64,000 nt of DNA from an uncultured Ferrovum sp. (GTDB lineage Bacteria; Pseudomonadota; Gammaproteobacteria; Burkholderiales; Ferrovaceae). The DNA lies in assembly GCA_903905585.1 (NCBI GenBank), contig CAIVHB010000059.1:62001-126000 (forward strand), given 5' to 3'. How positions within the stretch are numbered: the first letter of the stretch is position 1; every line of letters begins with the position of its first letter. Position numbers and translations under genes: made by a program. The notes under the pieces were generated by a model. It made no database searches. It had not been told where the DNA came from and worked only from the letters and a program-made list of their open reading frames with translations. Shown here piece after piece: positions 1 to 9,561 of the stretch.

Positions 1-702
1 AGAGGTTAGAGCAACTTTATTACGCACATAAAAAGGCTGGGCCTCTTCAGGAGGCACCCCTCCATTTTGTTGAAATCGATAGGATGCAAGCTGAGCAAGC
101 GGAACAGCATCGGGAACTTGCATGCACGCATCCACCCATCTCACGCGGGCGTCTAAGCGGCCTAAGAGTGCATCAGAATGCAAGACGAAACCATCCCCAA
201 TTCCCCAATAATCAAACTCTTCATCTATCGATAAAGCCTCAGGGCGGAATAAATGGGGGCCACTGATCACTCGCCAATCTTGGCCTTCTTCGATCAGTTC
301 TGCGGAATAGATTTCACCCATGCGTGCATCCATCACCGTGAGGACTCTCAGCGGCTCGGGGGGGTTGAGCAACTGCGAACACAGATGCCTACGCATCCCT
401 TCTGCAAGGATATCCATCGTGCCGACAGCAAGGACAGGAAGCCCTGCTCCAAAGGCCAAACCCTGCGCTACGCCACAGGCTACTCTCAGGCCAGTAAAAG
501 CACCTGGCCCTGCGCCAAAAGCAATGACATCGAGTGCCTGCAAGGCGATATCGGCTTCCTTCAGCAATGCCGAAATCATAGGCAACATACTTTCAGAATT
601 GCGTTGCTGTGCCCCGTCATTAAAAAGACTGCGCACTTCTCCGTTCATCCATAGCGCAGTTGAACATCGCTCGGTAGCGCATTCTAAAGCCAATACCTTC
701 AT
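1..702 (-). CDS. tsaB: tRNA threonylcarbamoyladenosine biosynthesis protein TsaB (3' end cut by window edge)
   Basis: TsaB is the inactive ASKHA-fold partner of TsaD in the complex that makes t6A37 on ANN-decoding tRNAs in the cytoplasm. The reading frame is open from an ATG at 702 to base 1 with no stop, giving 234 codons. It begins MKVLALECATERCSTALW, contains the family motif GAGPGAFTGLRVACGVAQGL near residues 70-90, and reaches QPFYVRNKVALT, which resembles the usual TsaB C-terminus, so only a few residues should be missing. The ATG lies one base after the stop of the upstream lipoprotein gene, so the two are probably co-transcribed. Identification rests on motif recognition and is strong. 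Confidence 0.9.
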   Translation of the reverse strand, partial: MKVLALECATERCSTALWMNGEVRSLFNDGAQQRNSESMLPMISALLKEADIALQALDVIAFGAGPGAFTGLRVACGVAQGLAFGAGLPVLAVGTMDILAEGMRRHLCSQLLNPPEPLRVLTVMDARMGEIYSAELIEEGQDWRVISGPHLFRPEALSIDEEFDYWGIGDGFVLHSDALLGRLDARVRWVDACMQVPDAVPLAQLASYRFQQNGGVPPEEAQPFYVRNKVALTS

Positions 703-703
703 G

Positions 704-1723
704 TCACTGCCCAAGCTGATGGCATTGTCCGCTTCCTCGATCTTCAAATTCGCTATCCTGCGTGCCTAGAAAACGCCAGTCATAGCTGTCTTTGCGAAGT
801 TGCAATTCCAAGATACCAAAGCTTTTCCCATTTCGAATCACGCTATTCGCCTTCACCTCAACCGGCTCTCGAAGTGTTGCACCCCCCGTACCCACCACAA
901 TTTCTCTCGTACCCATTTCAAGTTCTTCTGCAAAGGCATTCATGGGTGCAAAACGCTCGTAATCATGATCATGTCCATTCAAAACCAAATCTGCACCTGC
1001 TTGCACCAGCATCTGCCAGGCAGGATCTATCCATGCATTATTCCCATGCTCTCCACTACTAAATCTGGGATGGTGCCAGAAAGCCAATAAACAACCGGGA
1101 GGCCGCTGGGCCAAATCTTGTTGAAGCCATTTAAGTTGAGGCGATCCTTCACTCATCGCTAGGTTGCTATTCAATGCAACGATGTGCCAACCGGCAAAAT
1201 TTACGCTGTACCAACCTTTTCCGGCCTGACCCGCCCGATCACCAAAATATTGAAAATAAGCACTCGCATTCTTCTCGTGATATTCATGATTTCCGGGTAC
1301 CGGCAAGCTACGCTTTTTTAAAGGACCATAAGCGGGGTCATAGCATTCACTAAAATCAACGGCACGGCCATCCGGATAGGCAATATCCCCAGCCAGTAGT
1401 ATGATTCCCGGGCGTTCTTCCAGTAACTCCGCCGTAGCAAATACCGAAGGCTGAGGTCGATGATCTGCGCCACATTGACCAATATCTGCGGTGATTAAAA
1501 GTTTAGGAGGCATCCCCTCTTTGACAAGATCGGCCACCCATTTTTCTGGACCTTTTTGGCCTGCATTGTCATTTTCAATGAATACACTGCGAACAGATTG
1601 CCCTGCCTCACGCATTGTTTGACCAAGATCATTCACGTAACGCGTAGAGCTTGCGCAGCCCAACACCCCCCCAAAGGTCAGAAATGCCAGACAAGGCAAT
1701 AGGATGAAACGATGCATGGACAT
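704..1723 (-). CDS. Purple-acid-phosphatase-like metallophosphoesterase, predicted lipoprotein
   Basis: This is a predicted 339-residue exported metallophosphoesterase. The N-terminus has a hydrophobic signal ending in a lipobox (VLGC, about residues 20-23), so the protein is probably lipid-anchored outside the cytoplasm. The calcineurin-like metal-binding blocks appear in order: ADIGQCG, LLAGDIAYPDG, VPGNHEY, FWHHPRFSSGEHG and LNGHDHDYERF. The GHDHxYER block is typical of purple acid phosphatases. The substrate cannot be told from sequence; phosphomonoester hydrolysis is an inference from the family. It sits immediately upstream of tsaB and divergent from ompR, with no obvious functional link to either. 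Confidence 0.8.
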   Translation of the reverse strand: MSMHRFILLPCLAFLTFGGVLGCASSTRYVNDLGQTMREAGQSVRSVFIENDNAGQKGPEKWVADLVKEGMPPKLLITADIGQCGADHRPQPSVFATAELLEERPGIILLAGDIAYPDGRAVDFSECYDPAYGPLKKRSLPVPGNHEYHEKNASAYFQYFGDRAGQAGKGWYSVNFAGWHIVALNSNLAMSEGSPQLKWLQQDLAQRPPGCLLAFWHHPRFSSGEHGNNAWIDPAWQMLVQAGADLVLNGHDHDYERFAPMNAFAEELEMGTREIVVGTGGATLREPVEVKANSVIRNGKSFGILELQLRKDSYDWRFLGTQDSEFEDRGSGQCHQLGQ

Positions 1724-1813
1724 GGGCTTTGAATCAACTTTGAGGGAGATTAAGGCAATACGATGTTACAAAAAGATAAAACTGCAGGACTGAAACGCTA
1801 TTAGGATAGCCCA

Positions 1814-2575
1814 ATGAGCACAATCATGGAAAAACCTTCCGAAAACACTCTCTCACATCGTAAGGTGCGTATTCTAGTTGTCGACGACGATATGCGCTTG
1901 CGCGAGTTGTTAAGGCGCTATCTTTCGGATCAAGGTTTCACTGTTGAAGTGGCACCCGATGCTGCATTCATGGAAAAGGCAGTCGCCCGCGACCCCTTCG
2001 ATCTGATCGTACTCGATCTGATGTTACCTGGCGAAGATGGCTTATCTATTTGCCGCCGGCTTCGTCACAATAACAACACTATCCCGATTATCATGCTCAC
2101 CGCCAAAGGAGACGAGGCAGATCGTATTCTAGGATTAGAAACGGGGGCAGATGACTATCTCGCCAAGCCTTTTAATCCTCGTGAGCTGGTGGCGCGTATC
2201 AATGCCATCATGCGCCGTCTTCCCGCACCCACTGTCCCATCAGCGCCCAGCCAAGAGCCTAGTGAAGATATTCTATTTGGATGTTTCAGCTTAAATATAG
2301 CAACACGAGAACTGAAAAAAAATGGGGAACCCATGCCCTTAACCAGTGGAGAATTTGCCTTGCTCAAGGTACTTACCACCCACCCGCGCGAACCACTTTC
2401 ACGTGAACGATTAATGGACATGGCACGTGGACGTGATCATGAAATTTTTGATCGTAGCATTGACGTGCAGGTCTCACGTTTACGCCGTTTGATCGAGACC
2501 GACTCGAGTCACCCTCGCCATATTCAAACGGTTTGGGGCTTTGGCTATGTCTTCGTTCCAGACACTGGGAACTAA
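1814..2575 (+). CDS. ompR: OmpR-family response regulator
   Basis: A cytoplasmic two-component response regulator of 253 residues. The receiver domain (about 18-135) shows the acidic pair in VVDDD, the phospho-acceptor Asp in LIVLDLMLPGEDG, and the conserved Lys in DDYLAKPFNPREL. A winged-helix DNA-binding domain (about 150-250) ends IQTVWGFGYVFVP, as in OmpR. It is followed after 28 bases by its likely kinase gene. An alternative start at the internal ATG four codons later is possible, since no strong ribosome site precedes either. Its targets, and any link to the nearby photosynthesis genes, are not shown by the sequence. Confidence 0.88.
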   Translation: MSTIMEKPSENTLSHRKVRILVVDDDMRLRELLRRYLSDQGFTVEVAPDAAFMEKAVARDPFDLIVLDLMLPGEDGLSICRRLRHNNNTIPIIMLTAKGDEADRILGLETGADDYLAKPFNPRELVARINAIMRRLPAPTVPSAPSQEPSEDILFGCFSLNIATRELKKNGEPMPLTSGEFALLKVLTTHPREPLSRERLMDMARGRDHEIFDRSIDVQVSRLRRLIETDSSHPRHIQTVWGFGYVFVPDTGN

Positions 2576-2603
2576 GGGACGGTAAGCGCAGTCCCTAAAA
2601 TCT

Positions 2604-3941
2604 ATGCCCACTCCCTTTCTTAACAAACTTTTTCCCCCTAAGACACTGCTAGGTCAAACCATTCTTATTTTGGTTCTGGTTGTGATTGGAACCCAGATCG
2701 CATCACAATTCGTGTTTCAGCGCTACGTCACCGCAGACTTTGGGACTCAATTAGTGAGAGTGGGCTCGAATAACTTTTTATCGATGTATCAAGCTTTGCG
2801 CTTAATGAACCCTGAACAGCGCAAGATTTTTGCAGAAAACGTGGGCAAAAGATCGGTATACCGACTGATCCCTTCATCTGAAACTTCTCTTCCTCCTAAC
2901 GCCTCAAGAGCGCTCCCCCCTCGCCTTGCACTTGTAGAAGAACGGCTTCAGAAAGAAATCTCGCCAGAAGCAGCAATTTATATAGAAAAAGATCTCAAAC
3001 CCCAAAAATTCTGGGTTTATCTACCCTTAGAGGATGGAGCTTGGTGGATTCAAGGCCAACGCTTTAATTTCGACCGAAACTTTCCGAACACCGCAACAAG
3101 CTTAATTACGATGAGTTTAATTTTGGCGGTGTTCCTTGCTTGGCGCTTAGTGAAACGCGTGAATGAACCCTTGGCGGAGGTTCAGCAGCACATTATGAAG
3201 CTTGCTGCGGGAGAATCTCCCGAACCCATTGAGCCAAAAAACGGCCCTAATGAAATTGTCGCACTCGCGGAAGCTGTGAACAAAATGGCAACCAATTTAA
3301 AGCAAGCAGAAGATGATCGTACCTTGCTATTAGCAGGAATTTCGCATGACCTTAGAACACCCTTATCACGCTTGCGTTTAGGGCTAGAGATGATAGGGGG
3401 AGATCACCCTACTGAACTGCAGGAACTCGCGCTGGATATTGAAGTGATGGACCGCATCATTGGCCAGTTTTTAGATTTTGCCCGTGCGCCTGAATTAGCG
3501 CATCTAGAAATTCATGATCTTTCTAAATTGGCCCAAGTTGCTGTAGAGAGTGCCCGCGTGCAGCACAGATCTATAGAAACATCGCTTGAAGCAGATTTAA
3601 GTATTCACATGAATCCATTGCAAATCCATCGCATGATTCACAACTTGCTCGAAAACGCTTGGCGCTATGGATCGCAGCCCATTGAATTGAAGACTTACCG
3701 GGAGGGGAATCAGATTGTGTTGGCTGTTTTAGATCGAGGCCCCGGCATCCCTGAAGACCAGATCGCGCGACTTATGCAACCCTTTACCCAATTAGACCCT
3801 GCTCGCACCGGCTCATCGGGAACAGGCCTAGGCCTTGCCATCATCAATCGTCTTGCACGCGCTCACCAAGCTACTTTCTCCATCAGTACCAGAATGGGTG
3901 GCGGTCTGGTCGCAAAAGTGAGCTTCCCCGTCATCAGCTAG
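2604..3941 (+). CDS. envZ: EnvZ-type sensor histidine kinase
   Basis: A 445-residue inner-membrane histidine kinase. A transmembrane helix lies near residues 15-35 and a second near 168-184, enclosing a periplasmic sensor region, followed by a HAMP segment. The phosphorylation box is LLAGISHDLRTPLSRLRLGL, matching EnvZ closely, and the ATP-binding domain has an N box (HNLLENAWRYG) and G boxes (DRGPGIPE, GTGLGLAI). With the preceding ompR it forms a standard osmolarity/envelope-type two-component pair. Its stop codon directly abuts the stop of the convergent 57-aa gene at 3942, so there is no room for a dedicated terminator between them. Confidence 0.9.
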   Translation: MPTPFLNKLFPPKTLLGQTILILVLVVIGTQIASQFVFQRYVTADFGTQLVRVGSNNFLSMYQALRLMNPEQRKIFAENVGKRSVYRLIPSSETSLPPNASRALPPRLALVEERLQKEISPEAAIYIEKDLKPQKFWVYLPLEDGAWWIQGQRFNFDRNFPNTATSLITMSLILAVFLAWRLVKRVNEPLAEVQQHIMKLAAGESPEPIEPKNGPNEIVALAEAVNKMATNLKQAEDDRTLLLAGISHDLRTPLSRLRLGLEMIGGDHPTELQELALDIEVMDRIIGQFLDFARAPELAHLEIHDLSKLAQVAVESARVQHRSIETSLEADLSIHMNPLQIHRMIHNLLENAWRYGSQPIELKTYREGNQIVLAVLDRGPGIPEDQIARLMQPFTQLDPARTGSSGTGLGLAIINRLARAHQATFSISTRMGGGLVAKVSFPVIS

Positions 3942-4115
3942 CTATCGAGCGTCTTTCTCGGTGATCTTGGACTGTTGGGCGTCTTTGCGTTTTTTTTCTC
4001 TTGATTCTCTCAGGCTTTTGCGCACAGACCAAAGTTGGTAACCCGCTATCAGCAATACAATGCCCTCAAATAAAGACAGTTCAATGATGCCAAGCTGACT
4101 GTGCCAGTCTCCCAT
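3942..4115 (-). CDS. Small membrane protein of 57 residues downstream of crtB
   Basis: An uncharacterised small open frame of 58 codons, starting at an ATG 8 bases after the crtB stop. It encodes one hydrophobic helix (about residues 9-27, including FEGIVLLIAGYQLW) followed by a highly charged Lys/Arg/Glu tail (RESREKKRKDAQ). This topology would put a charged tail in the cytoplasm. It is the last gene of the minus-strand photosynthesis superoperon and ends exactly against envZ. Family and function are not recognised. The coding call rests on close operon spacing and the protein-like helix-plus-tail pattern. Confidence 0.55.
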   Translation of the reverse strand: MGDWHSQLGIIELSLFEGIVLLIAGYQLWSVRKSLRESREKKRKDAQQSKITEKDAR

Positions 4116-4123
4116 TTTAATCC

Positions 4124-5161
4124 TTAGCCTAAGTTTCCATTTTGATCAGAGCGGATATTCAAGGATCGTTGATCTAGTCTGTAGAAAAGATCAATCGCCC
4201 ACGCAACGTGTCCATCTATTTCAGGGGTAACCGGGGGGGGCACTAAAAGATGCGCAGGCAATGATTCAATGACGAAAGCTGCTGCACGTTCAGTGGCTCT
4301 CATCCAAGGTTCAAGATCATTACGTGAATAATGATGCACCTCTGGGTTCAGTAAGCAGGTAATTTTACCTATGGGTTTGACAACCGTCCGCCCCGCAAGT
4401 GAGTTAAAACCTTGCTTTCTTAATCGATGACCAATCCCTGCATACAATCTGCGTGCCGCACGTATCCCTCTCCTGCATGACTTGGGTAAGGCAGATAACC
4501 CTTCATCCCCTATCGCATAGCATTGATCCGCTACCTGAAGTAAGCGCGCAATGATCGCACCCATCTGAGGAGAAAATTGTGGATCAAGAAGCCATTCATC
4601 CACATGGATCCCCGCAGCCTCTATCCATTCAACAGGAAGATACACTCTACCTAAACGCGCATCTTCGCCTACATCACGACAGATATTCGTAAGCTGCATT
4701 GCAATCCCCAATGATGAGGCCGCCAACAAAGCTTTACGACCGCGTGCCCCCATAATCAAAGCCATGGCTATTCCTACTGCCCCTGCAACGCGCATGGCAT
4801 AGCCAAAAAGATCATCCAGTGTTGAGTAGCGTCTTCCTTCTGCATCCCAAGCAAACCCATCGACTAAGGCTTCAAGCACAGAAGTCGGCACCTCATACTG
4901 CGCCATCACTTCTGCTAGCAAGGCATCCTGAGGCGCAGGGCCTTTCGCGCTGTGCAGATTAGATAAGCGGTTCAACAATACGCGCACTGCGTGATGCCCG
5001 CCTCCCTCATCGACCAGATCATCTGCCTCTCTACAAAATGCATACAGCACCGCTGAAGGTTCGCGCATGCGGTAAGGAAGCATTAATGAAGCAAGGTGGA
5101 AGCTACGCGAGCCTCCTTTTAAACTGGCTCTACAACGTTCAATATCAGCGGATGAATACAT
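4124..5161 (-). CDS. crtB: Phytoene synthase CrtB
   Basis: CrtB condenses two geranylgeranyl diphosphates into phytoene, the first committed step of carotenoid synthesis. The 345-residue product shows both Asp-rich substrate/Mg-binding motifs: READDLVD near residue 45 and NICRDVGEDARLGRVYLP near residue 160. The start ATG overlaps the end of crtI by 17 bases, showing tight translational linkage. No crtE (GGPP synthase), crtC, crtD or crtF lies in the window, so the precursor supply and final carotenoid must depend on genes elsewhere. Confidence 0.94.
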   Translation of the reverse strand: MYSSADIERCRASLKGGSRSFHLASLMLPYRMREPSAVLYAFCREADDLVDEGGGHHAVRVLLNRLSNLHSAKGPAPQDALLAEVMAQYEVPTSVLEALVDGFAWDAEGRRYSTLDDLFGYAMRVAGAVGIAMALIMGARGRKALLAASSLGIAMQLTNICRDVGEDARLGRVYLPVEWIEAAGIHVDEWLLDPQFSPQMGAIIARLLQVADQCYAIGDEGLSALPKSCRRGIRAARRLYAGIGHRLRKQGFNSLAGRTVVKPIGKITCLLNPEVHHYSRNDLEPWMRATERAAAFVIESLPAHLLVPPPVTPEIDGHVAWAIDLFYRLDQRSLNIRSDQNGNLG

Positions 5162-6644
5162 GGGCGGCAGGGACCACTTCGTCTAAGATTTTTGCGGAGC
5201 AGAGCACTCCAGGAACGCCAGCACCGGGATGGGTACCTGCGCCAACGAGATACAAGTTTTTGACATCTTCACTGACGTTATGAGGCCTAAACCAAGCGCT
5301 TTGCGTTAACAAAGGCTCCATCCCAAACCCAGCACCTTGCCACGATAGATAACGGCTTTCAAAGTCACCTGGATGAATGAAATGTGAGGTAGTGATGTGA
5401 TCCCCTAAATGGGGGAGCACGGTCGATTCAAGTCTACGCTGCACCATCTGACGGTAGGGCTCTGCCTCAGAGGTCCAATCCGTCCCCGAACCTAAGTGAG
5501 GCACTGGCGATAGCACATAAAAGGCATCGCATCCCTCAGGCGCCATGCTGGGATCCGTGGCAGTGGGTCTATGCAAATACAGACTGCAATCTTTGGCCAA
5601 CTTCTTGCGCTTAAAAATATCTTTGAGTAATTCCTTGTAGCGCGGGCCCAATACCATTGTATGGTGGGCCACTTCTTCATAACGCTTATTGGTGCCAAAG
5701 TACCAAACGAATAAACCCATTGAGGCATCCATGCGATTCAATCGGCTGTTATTCCATTTCTTGCGCGCTTCAGGCGGCAGCATCATGCGATAAGTCCAGG
5801 CCGCATCTGCATTCGACACCACGACATCAGAATGGAGCAATTCTCCATCTGACAGTTCAACACCCACCGCCTGTCCGTTCTCTACCAAAATTCTTTTTAC
5901 TTCGGTATTGAGTCGCAAGCTACCGCCTTGCCCTTCAAATAAATCCACCAAGCCTTTCACCACCGCGCCGGTTCCACCCATTGCAAAATGCACGCCCCAT
6001 CTGCGTTCTAAAGCATTGATCAGGGTATACACTGCCGTCACACTAAAAGGATTCCCGCCTACGAGAAGGGGATGAAAACTGAATACCGCGCGTAAGCGAG
6101 GATCGGTAAAACATTTTGCTGCTTGGGTATGCACGCTATTCCAGCATCCCAATAAGGATAGTTTAGGCAAGGCTTTGAGCATGTCGCTGAAATGCGTAAA
6201 AGGAACCGTTGCCAAATCTTCGAAACCACTTTTACATGCTTGATCCGCATGCGCCATGAAACGATCTAAACCTTTAACATCAGAAGGACAGAAACGCGCT
6301 ACTTCAGCACGCATCGCCTCAGGATTAGATTTGTAGGTAAAGACCGAAGCATCATCAAAACGAATTTGATAGAAAGGGTCGATACTCTTGAGCGTAACGA
6401 AGTCGGACATTTTTTTTCCGCAGAGCGTCCATAACTCTTCAAGCAATGAAGGCACTGTAATAATGGTAGGGCCCGCATCAAAGGTGTAGCCTTCTTTTTT
6501 ATAGACGAAGGCTCTTCCACCTGGGCCCTCAAGACGATCCACAATTGTCACGTTATAACCACGTGCCGCCAACCTAATGGCTGCAGCAATACCGCCAAAT
6601 CCAGCGCCAATCACGATGGCGCGTGCTTGTGTAGGCGCTCTCAT
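5145..6644 (-). CDS. crtI: Phytoene desaturase CrtI
   Basis: CrtI is an FAD-dependent, membrane-associated desaturase that converts phytoene to neurosporene or lycopene. The 499-residue protein starts with the dinucleotide-binding motif [16 protein letters not shown] and the GPGGRAF segment. It ends with the bacterial CrtI signature [18 protein letters not shown]. Its start overlaps the dxs stop by 4 bases. The number of desaturation steps (three or four) decides between the spheroidene and spirilloxanthin branches, and it cannot be read from the sequence by eye. Confidence 0.94.
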   Translation of the reverse strand: MRAPTQARAIVIGAGFGGIAAAIRLAARGYNVTIVDRLEGPGGRAFVYKKEGYTFDAGPTIITVPSLLEELWTLCGKKMSDFVTLKSIDPFYQIRFDDASVFTYKSNPEAMRAEVARFCPSDVKGLDRFMAHADQACKSGFEDLATVPFTHFSDMLKALPKLSLLGCWNSVHTQAAKCFTDPRLRAVFSFHPLLVGGNPFSVTAVYTLINALERRWGVHFAMGGTGAVVKGLVDLFEGQGGSLRLNTEVKRILVENGQAVGVELSDGELLHSDVVVSNADAAWTYRMMLPPEARKKWNNSRLNRMDASMGLFVWYFGTNKRYEEVAHHTMVLGPRYKELLKDIFKRKKLAKDCSLYLHRPTATDPSMAPEGCDAFYVLSPVPHLGSGTDWTSEAEPYRQMVQRRLESTVLPHLGDHITTSHFIHPGDFESRYLSWQGAGFGMEPLLTQSAWFRPHNVSEDVKNLYLVGAGTHPGAGVPGVLCSAKILDEVVPAAHVFIR

Positions 6645-8593
6645 GCTGCTACACCCAAATTGCCCATGCGAGCTTGAATTGCTTGAATGATTCCATCACT
6701 ATCCAGGCCGATGCTTTTTAGTAACTCTGACTGTTCGCCATGTTCTATCCAACGATCAGGATGACCTAATTGCAGCACAGAAGTATTTAAACCCATCGCC
6801 TGTAAAGCCTCCACTACAGCACTTCCGGCGCCCCCCTGAATCACATGATCTTCAATTGTCACCAGCAAGCGATGTGTCCCTGCAATCTCTTTTAATAGCT
6901 CAAGATCAAGTGGTTTAACCCAACGCATATTCACCACGGTTGCGCCTAAATATTGGCCGGCTTCTTTGGCTTGTTTAAGCAAGGGGCCAAAGGCTAACAG
7001 GGCTGTCTCATGTCCTTCTCTCACGACCTCTGCGCGCCCTATAGGTAGGGTAGTAAAATCATTTCTATCAGGAATATCCATTGAAGACCCTCGAGGATAA
7101 CGAATCGCAGCCGGTGCATTCAGTGACAAACCTGTATTCAGTAATCGGCGCAACTCCACACCACTAGATGGGGTCATGATGTGCATACCTGGCAAGCATC
7201 GCAGGTAGGAGATATCAAATGAACCATGATGTGTTGGGCCATCGGCTCCCACTAGCCCCGCTCGATCTAGCGCAAACAGAACGGGTAAGTTCTGCAATTG
7301 CACATCATGTAAACATTGATCATAGCCACGCTGTAAAAAGGTGGAATAGATTGCGACAACAGGTCGCATCGCTTCACAAGCCACTCCCGCTGCAAAGGTC
7401 ACGGCATGTTGTTCAGCAATGCCCACATCAAAGTAACGATCAGGATGTCGCTTGGCAAAATCTACCAAACCGGATCCTTCTCGCATCGCTGGCGTGATCC
7501 CCACTACTCGGCGATCAAGGTCTGCGATATCGCATAGCCAGTCACCGAATACTTGCGTATAGCTTGGGGTGGCAGGAACTTTAGCTGCAGGCAATCCCTG
7601 AGCGGGATCAAAGCGCGTGACGCCGTGATATTTCACAGGATCAGCTTCAGCAGGTTGATAGCCTTGACCTTTCTTCGTGACGATATGCAATAACCTGGGT
7701 CCTGAAGCTGTTTTGAGATTCTGCAGGGTGGGGACCAAAGCTTTTAAATCATGTCCATCAATGGGCCCCACGTAGTTAAAGCCAAATTGCTCAAATAGTG
7801 TGGATGGCATCACCATGCCTTTTGCAGCCACTTCCATTTTGCGGGCAAATTGCTTCAATACCGGCACGTTTGCCAAGGCAGATTTAGTCAGCTCGCGCGC
7901 ATTCTGATAAAAACGACCCGAAACCAAATGCGCAAGATAGCGATTCAATGCGCCTACCGCAGGCGAGATCGACATATCGTTATCATTCAGAATGACCAAT
8001 AAATCTGTATCAATCACACCTGCATTGTTCAGGGCTTCAAAAGCCATCCCTGCTGACATGGCACCATCACCTATCACGGCAATACATCTGCGTGATTCCC
8101 CGCGCGCGCGCGAAGCAACTGCCATTCCTAATGCTGCACTGATCGAGGTACTGGAGTGGGCAGTGCCAAAGGAGTCATAGATCGATTCATCACGACGCGG
8201 AAAGCCTGATAAGCCACCCCATTTTCTTAGGGTATGCATGCTCTCCCTGCGACCCGTCAAAATTTTATGCGCATAGGTTTGATGCCCTACATCCCAAACA
8301 ATTCGGTCATTCGGGGTATCAAAAACATAATGCAGCGCTAAGGTGAGTTCTACTGTTCCCAGATTGGAGGAAAGATGACCGCCTGTCTCTGACACAGATC
8401 GCAGAATCTCATCGCGCAGTTGATTGGCGATTTCGGGAAGATCCGCGCGATCATATTTGCGCAAATCCTCTGGAGATTGAATCGCGCTTAATTGAGGCAA
8501 AGGCTTATGCCCTTCCGCTATATGTTGAAGATTACTTTGCTGAACGGGTTCAGACACCAATGTCCAGTCAGAGAATGAAAGCTCTTTTCCCAT
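6641..8593 (-). CDS. dxs: 1-deoxy-D-xylulose-5-phosphate synthase
   Basis: DXS makes 1-deoxyxylulose 5-phosphate from pyruvate and glyceraldehyde 3-phosphate, the entry step of the MEP isoprenoid pathway. The 650-residue length is normal. Visible features are the thiamine-diphosphate motif starting [17 protein letters not shown], the transketolase Glu region [18 protein letters not shown], and an N-terminus ending in [15 protein letters not shown]. It lies between bchO and crtI. This placement supplies isoprenoid precursor for both carotenoids and the bacteriochlorophyll tail from the same transcript, and may be an extra copy besides a housekeeping dxs. Confidence 0.95.
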   Translation of the reverse strand: MGKELSFSDWTLVSEPVQQSNLQHIAEGHKPLPQLSAIQSPEDLRKYDRADLPEIANQLRDEILRSVSETGGHLSSNLGTVELTLALHYVFDTPNDRIVWDVGHQTYAHKILTGRRESMHTLRKWGGLSGFPRRDESIYDSFGTAHSSTSISAALGMAVASRARGESRRCIAVIGDGAMSAGMAFEALNNAGVIDTDLLVILNDNDMSISPAVGALNRYLAHLVSGRFYQNARELTKSALANVPVLKQFARKMEVAAKGMVMPSTLFEQFGFNYVGPIDGHDLKALVPTLQNLKTASGPRLLHIVTKKGQGYQPAEADPVKYHGVTRFDPAQGLPAAKVPATPSYTQVFGDWLCDIADLDRRVVGITPAMREGSGLVDFAKRHPDRYFDVGIAEQHAVTFAAGVACEAMRPVVAIYSTFLQRGYDQCLHDVQLQNLPVLFALDRAGLVGADGPTHHGSFDISYLRCLPGMHIMTPSSGVELRRLLNTGLSLNAPAAIRYPRGSSMDIPDRNDFTTLPIGRAEVVREGHETALLAFGPLLKQAKEAGQYLGATVVNMRWVKPLDLELLKEIAGTHRLLVTIEDHVIQGGAGSAVVEALQAMGLNTSVLQLGHPDRWIEHGEQSELLKSIGLDSDGIIQAIQARMGNLGVAA

Positions 8594-8610
8594 CGCACAC
8601 CTCTTTGTTT

Positions 8611-9561
8611 TTAACTTTTAACGATAGATAACTTAGCGTTTGATAACGGATTCAATGCCGGATAATTCGGAGCATGCACCAATGCAGCGTGCAGACAAGC
8701 ATGTGGATCTTCTTCGTGTGCTAAATGTCCTAAACCTGGGAGTCGTAAAATATGCGCCTGGGGAAGGATGCGCTGAACACGAAATACTTCTGAGGGTGGA
8801 ATTGTTTTATCCAACTCTCCCACCATTAAATCTATCGGGATCTTAAGCTTCTGCAGTTCTTCTTCAAGAGAAGCCAAATCCCAATGCGCCATCATGCGTA
8901 AGGCTGCAGAACAATGGGCAGGACTGCTCATTAATGCCTTGTAAAATGCAATCCCGTCAGGATTGAGTTTGGAGCCCGTTCCACCAATGATGCTCACCAC
9001 CGCCTCAGTGTCCCGTGCATGTCGCGCAAAAATATGAGGAACAAAAGGCAGTGATGCAAGAAATTTAGCGATCGGTGAAAAAATATGAAGTGGCATTCCT
9101 GCAGGGGGCACTAAAGCACCATTGATCGCCACAATGCGCGCGGGATGAATCATCGCATCGATAGTCATTTTGCAAGCGATCGCAGCGCCTGCAGAGTTAC
9201 CCCATACTTCACGGGGATCAACTTTAAGATAGTCTAACAATGCGTGCAGTCGTTGCGACATTCCTTTTAGACTCAACCCCGCATCTCCGGGGTCCCCAGT
9301 TCGACCATGGCCGGGTAGATCAGGAATAATGAGGAAGTATCGAGAGATGAGCAAAGGCGCTAAGCGCTCCCAAGAATGACTGGCAGAACCCGTTCCATGA
9401 AGGAGCAATAAGGGAGGAAGAGAGGGATCTCCCACCATTTGAACGTGCCACTGTAAGCCTTCCACCACTGGAAAAATACTCCACTCAGGATGAGGCCATA
9501 CATACCCCCCGGGTCCTACTAGATTTAATTCTGGGGCCATTGATTGCATCGCCGACCTCAT
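8611..9561 (-). CDS. bchO: BchO, alpha/beta-hydrolase of the Mg-chelatase operon
   Basis: BchO is an alpha/beta-hydrolase-fold protein regularly encoded with bchI and bchD; its exact role in Mg chelation is not settled. I place the start at the ATG at 9561, which overlaps the bchD stop as ATGA and gives 316 residues. A longer in-frame version to 9705 would run deep into bchD and has no family-like sequence. Visible motifs are the oxyanion-hole region [13 protein letters not shown], the nucleophile elbow WGNSAGAA, and a late [11 protein letters not shown] that would supply the catalytic His. ATGs 4 and 7 codons downstream are alternatives. Confidence 0.85.
   Translation of the reverse strand: MRSAMQSMAPELNLVGPGGYVWPHPEWSIFPVVEGLQWHVQMVGDPSLPPLLLLHGTGSASHSWERLAPLLISRYFLIIPDLPGHGRTGDPGDAGLSLKGMSQRLHALLDYLKVDPREVWGNSAGAAIACKMTIDAMIHPARIVAINGALVPPAGMPLHIFSPIAKFLASLPFVPHIFARHARDTEAVVSIIGGTGSKLNPDGIAFYKALMSSPAHCSAALRMMAHWDLASLEEELQKLKIPIDLMVGELDKTIPPSEVFRVQRILPQAHILRLPGLGHLAHEEDPHACLHAALVHAPNYPALNPLSNAKLSIVKS

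Noticed and set aside
253-769. Two long overlapping plus-strand frames at 253-654 and 320-769
   Set aside because: They are antisense to tsaB, whose motifs are clear on the minus strand; the plus-strand products have no family-like or helix-like pattern.
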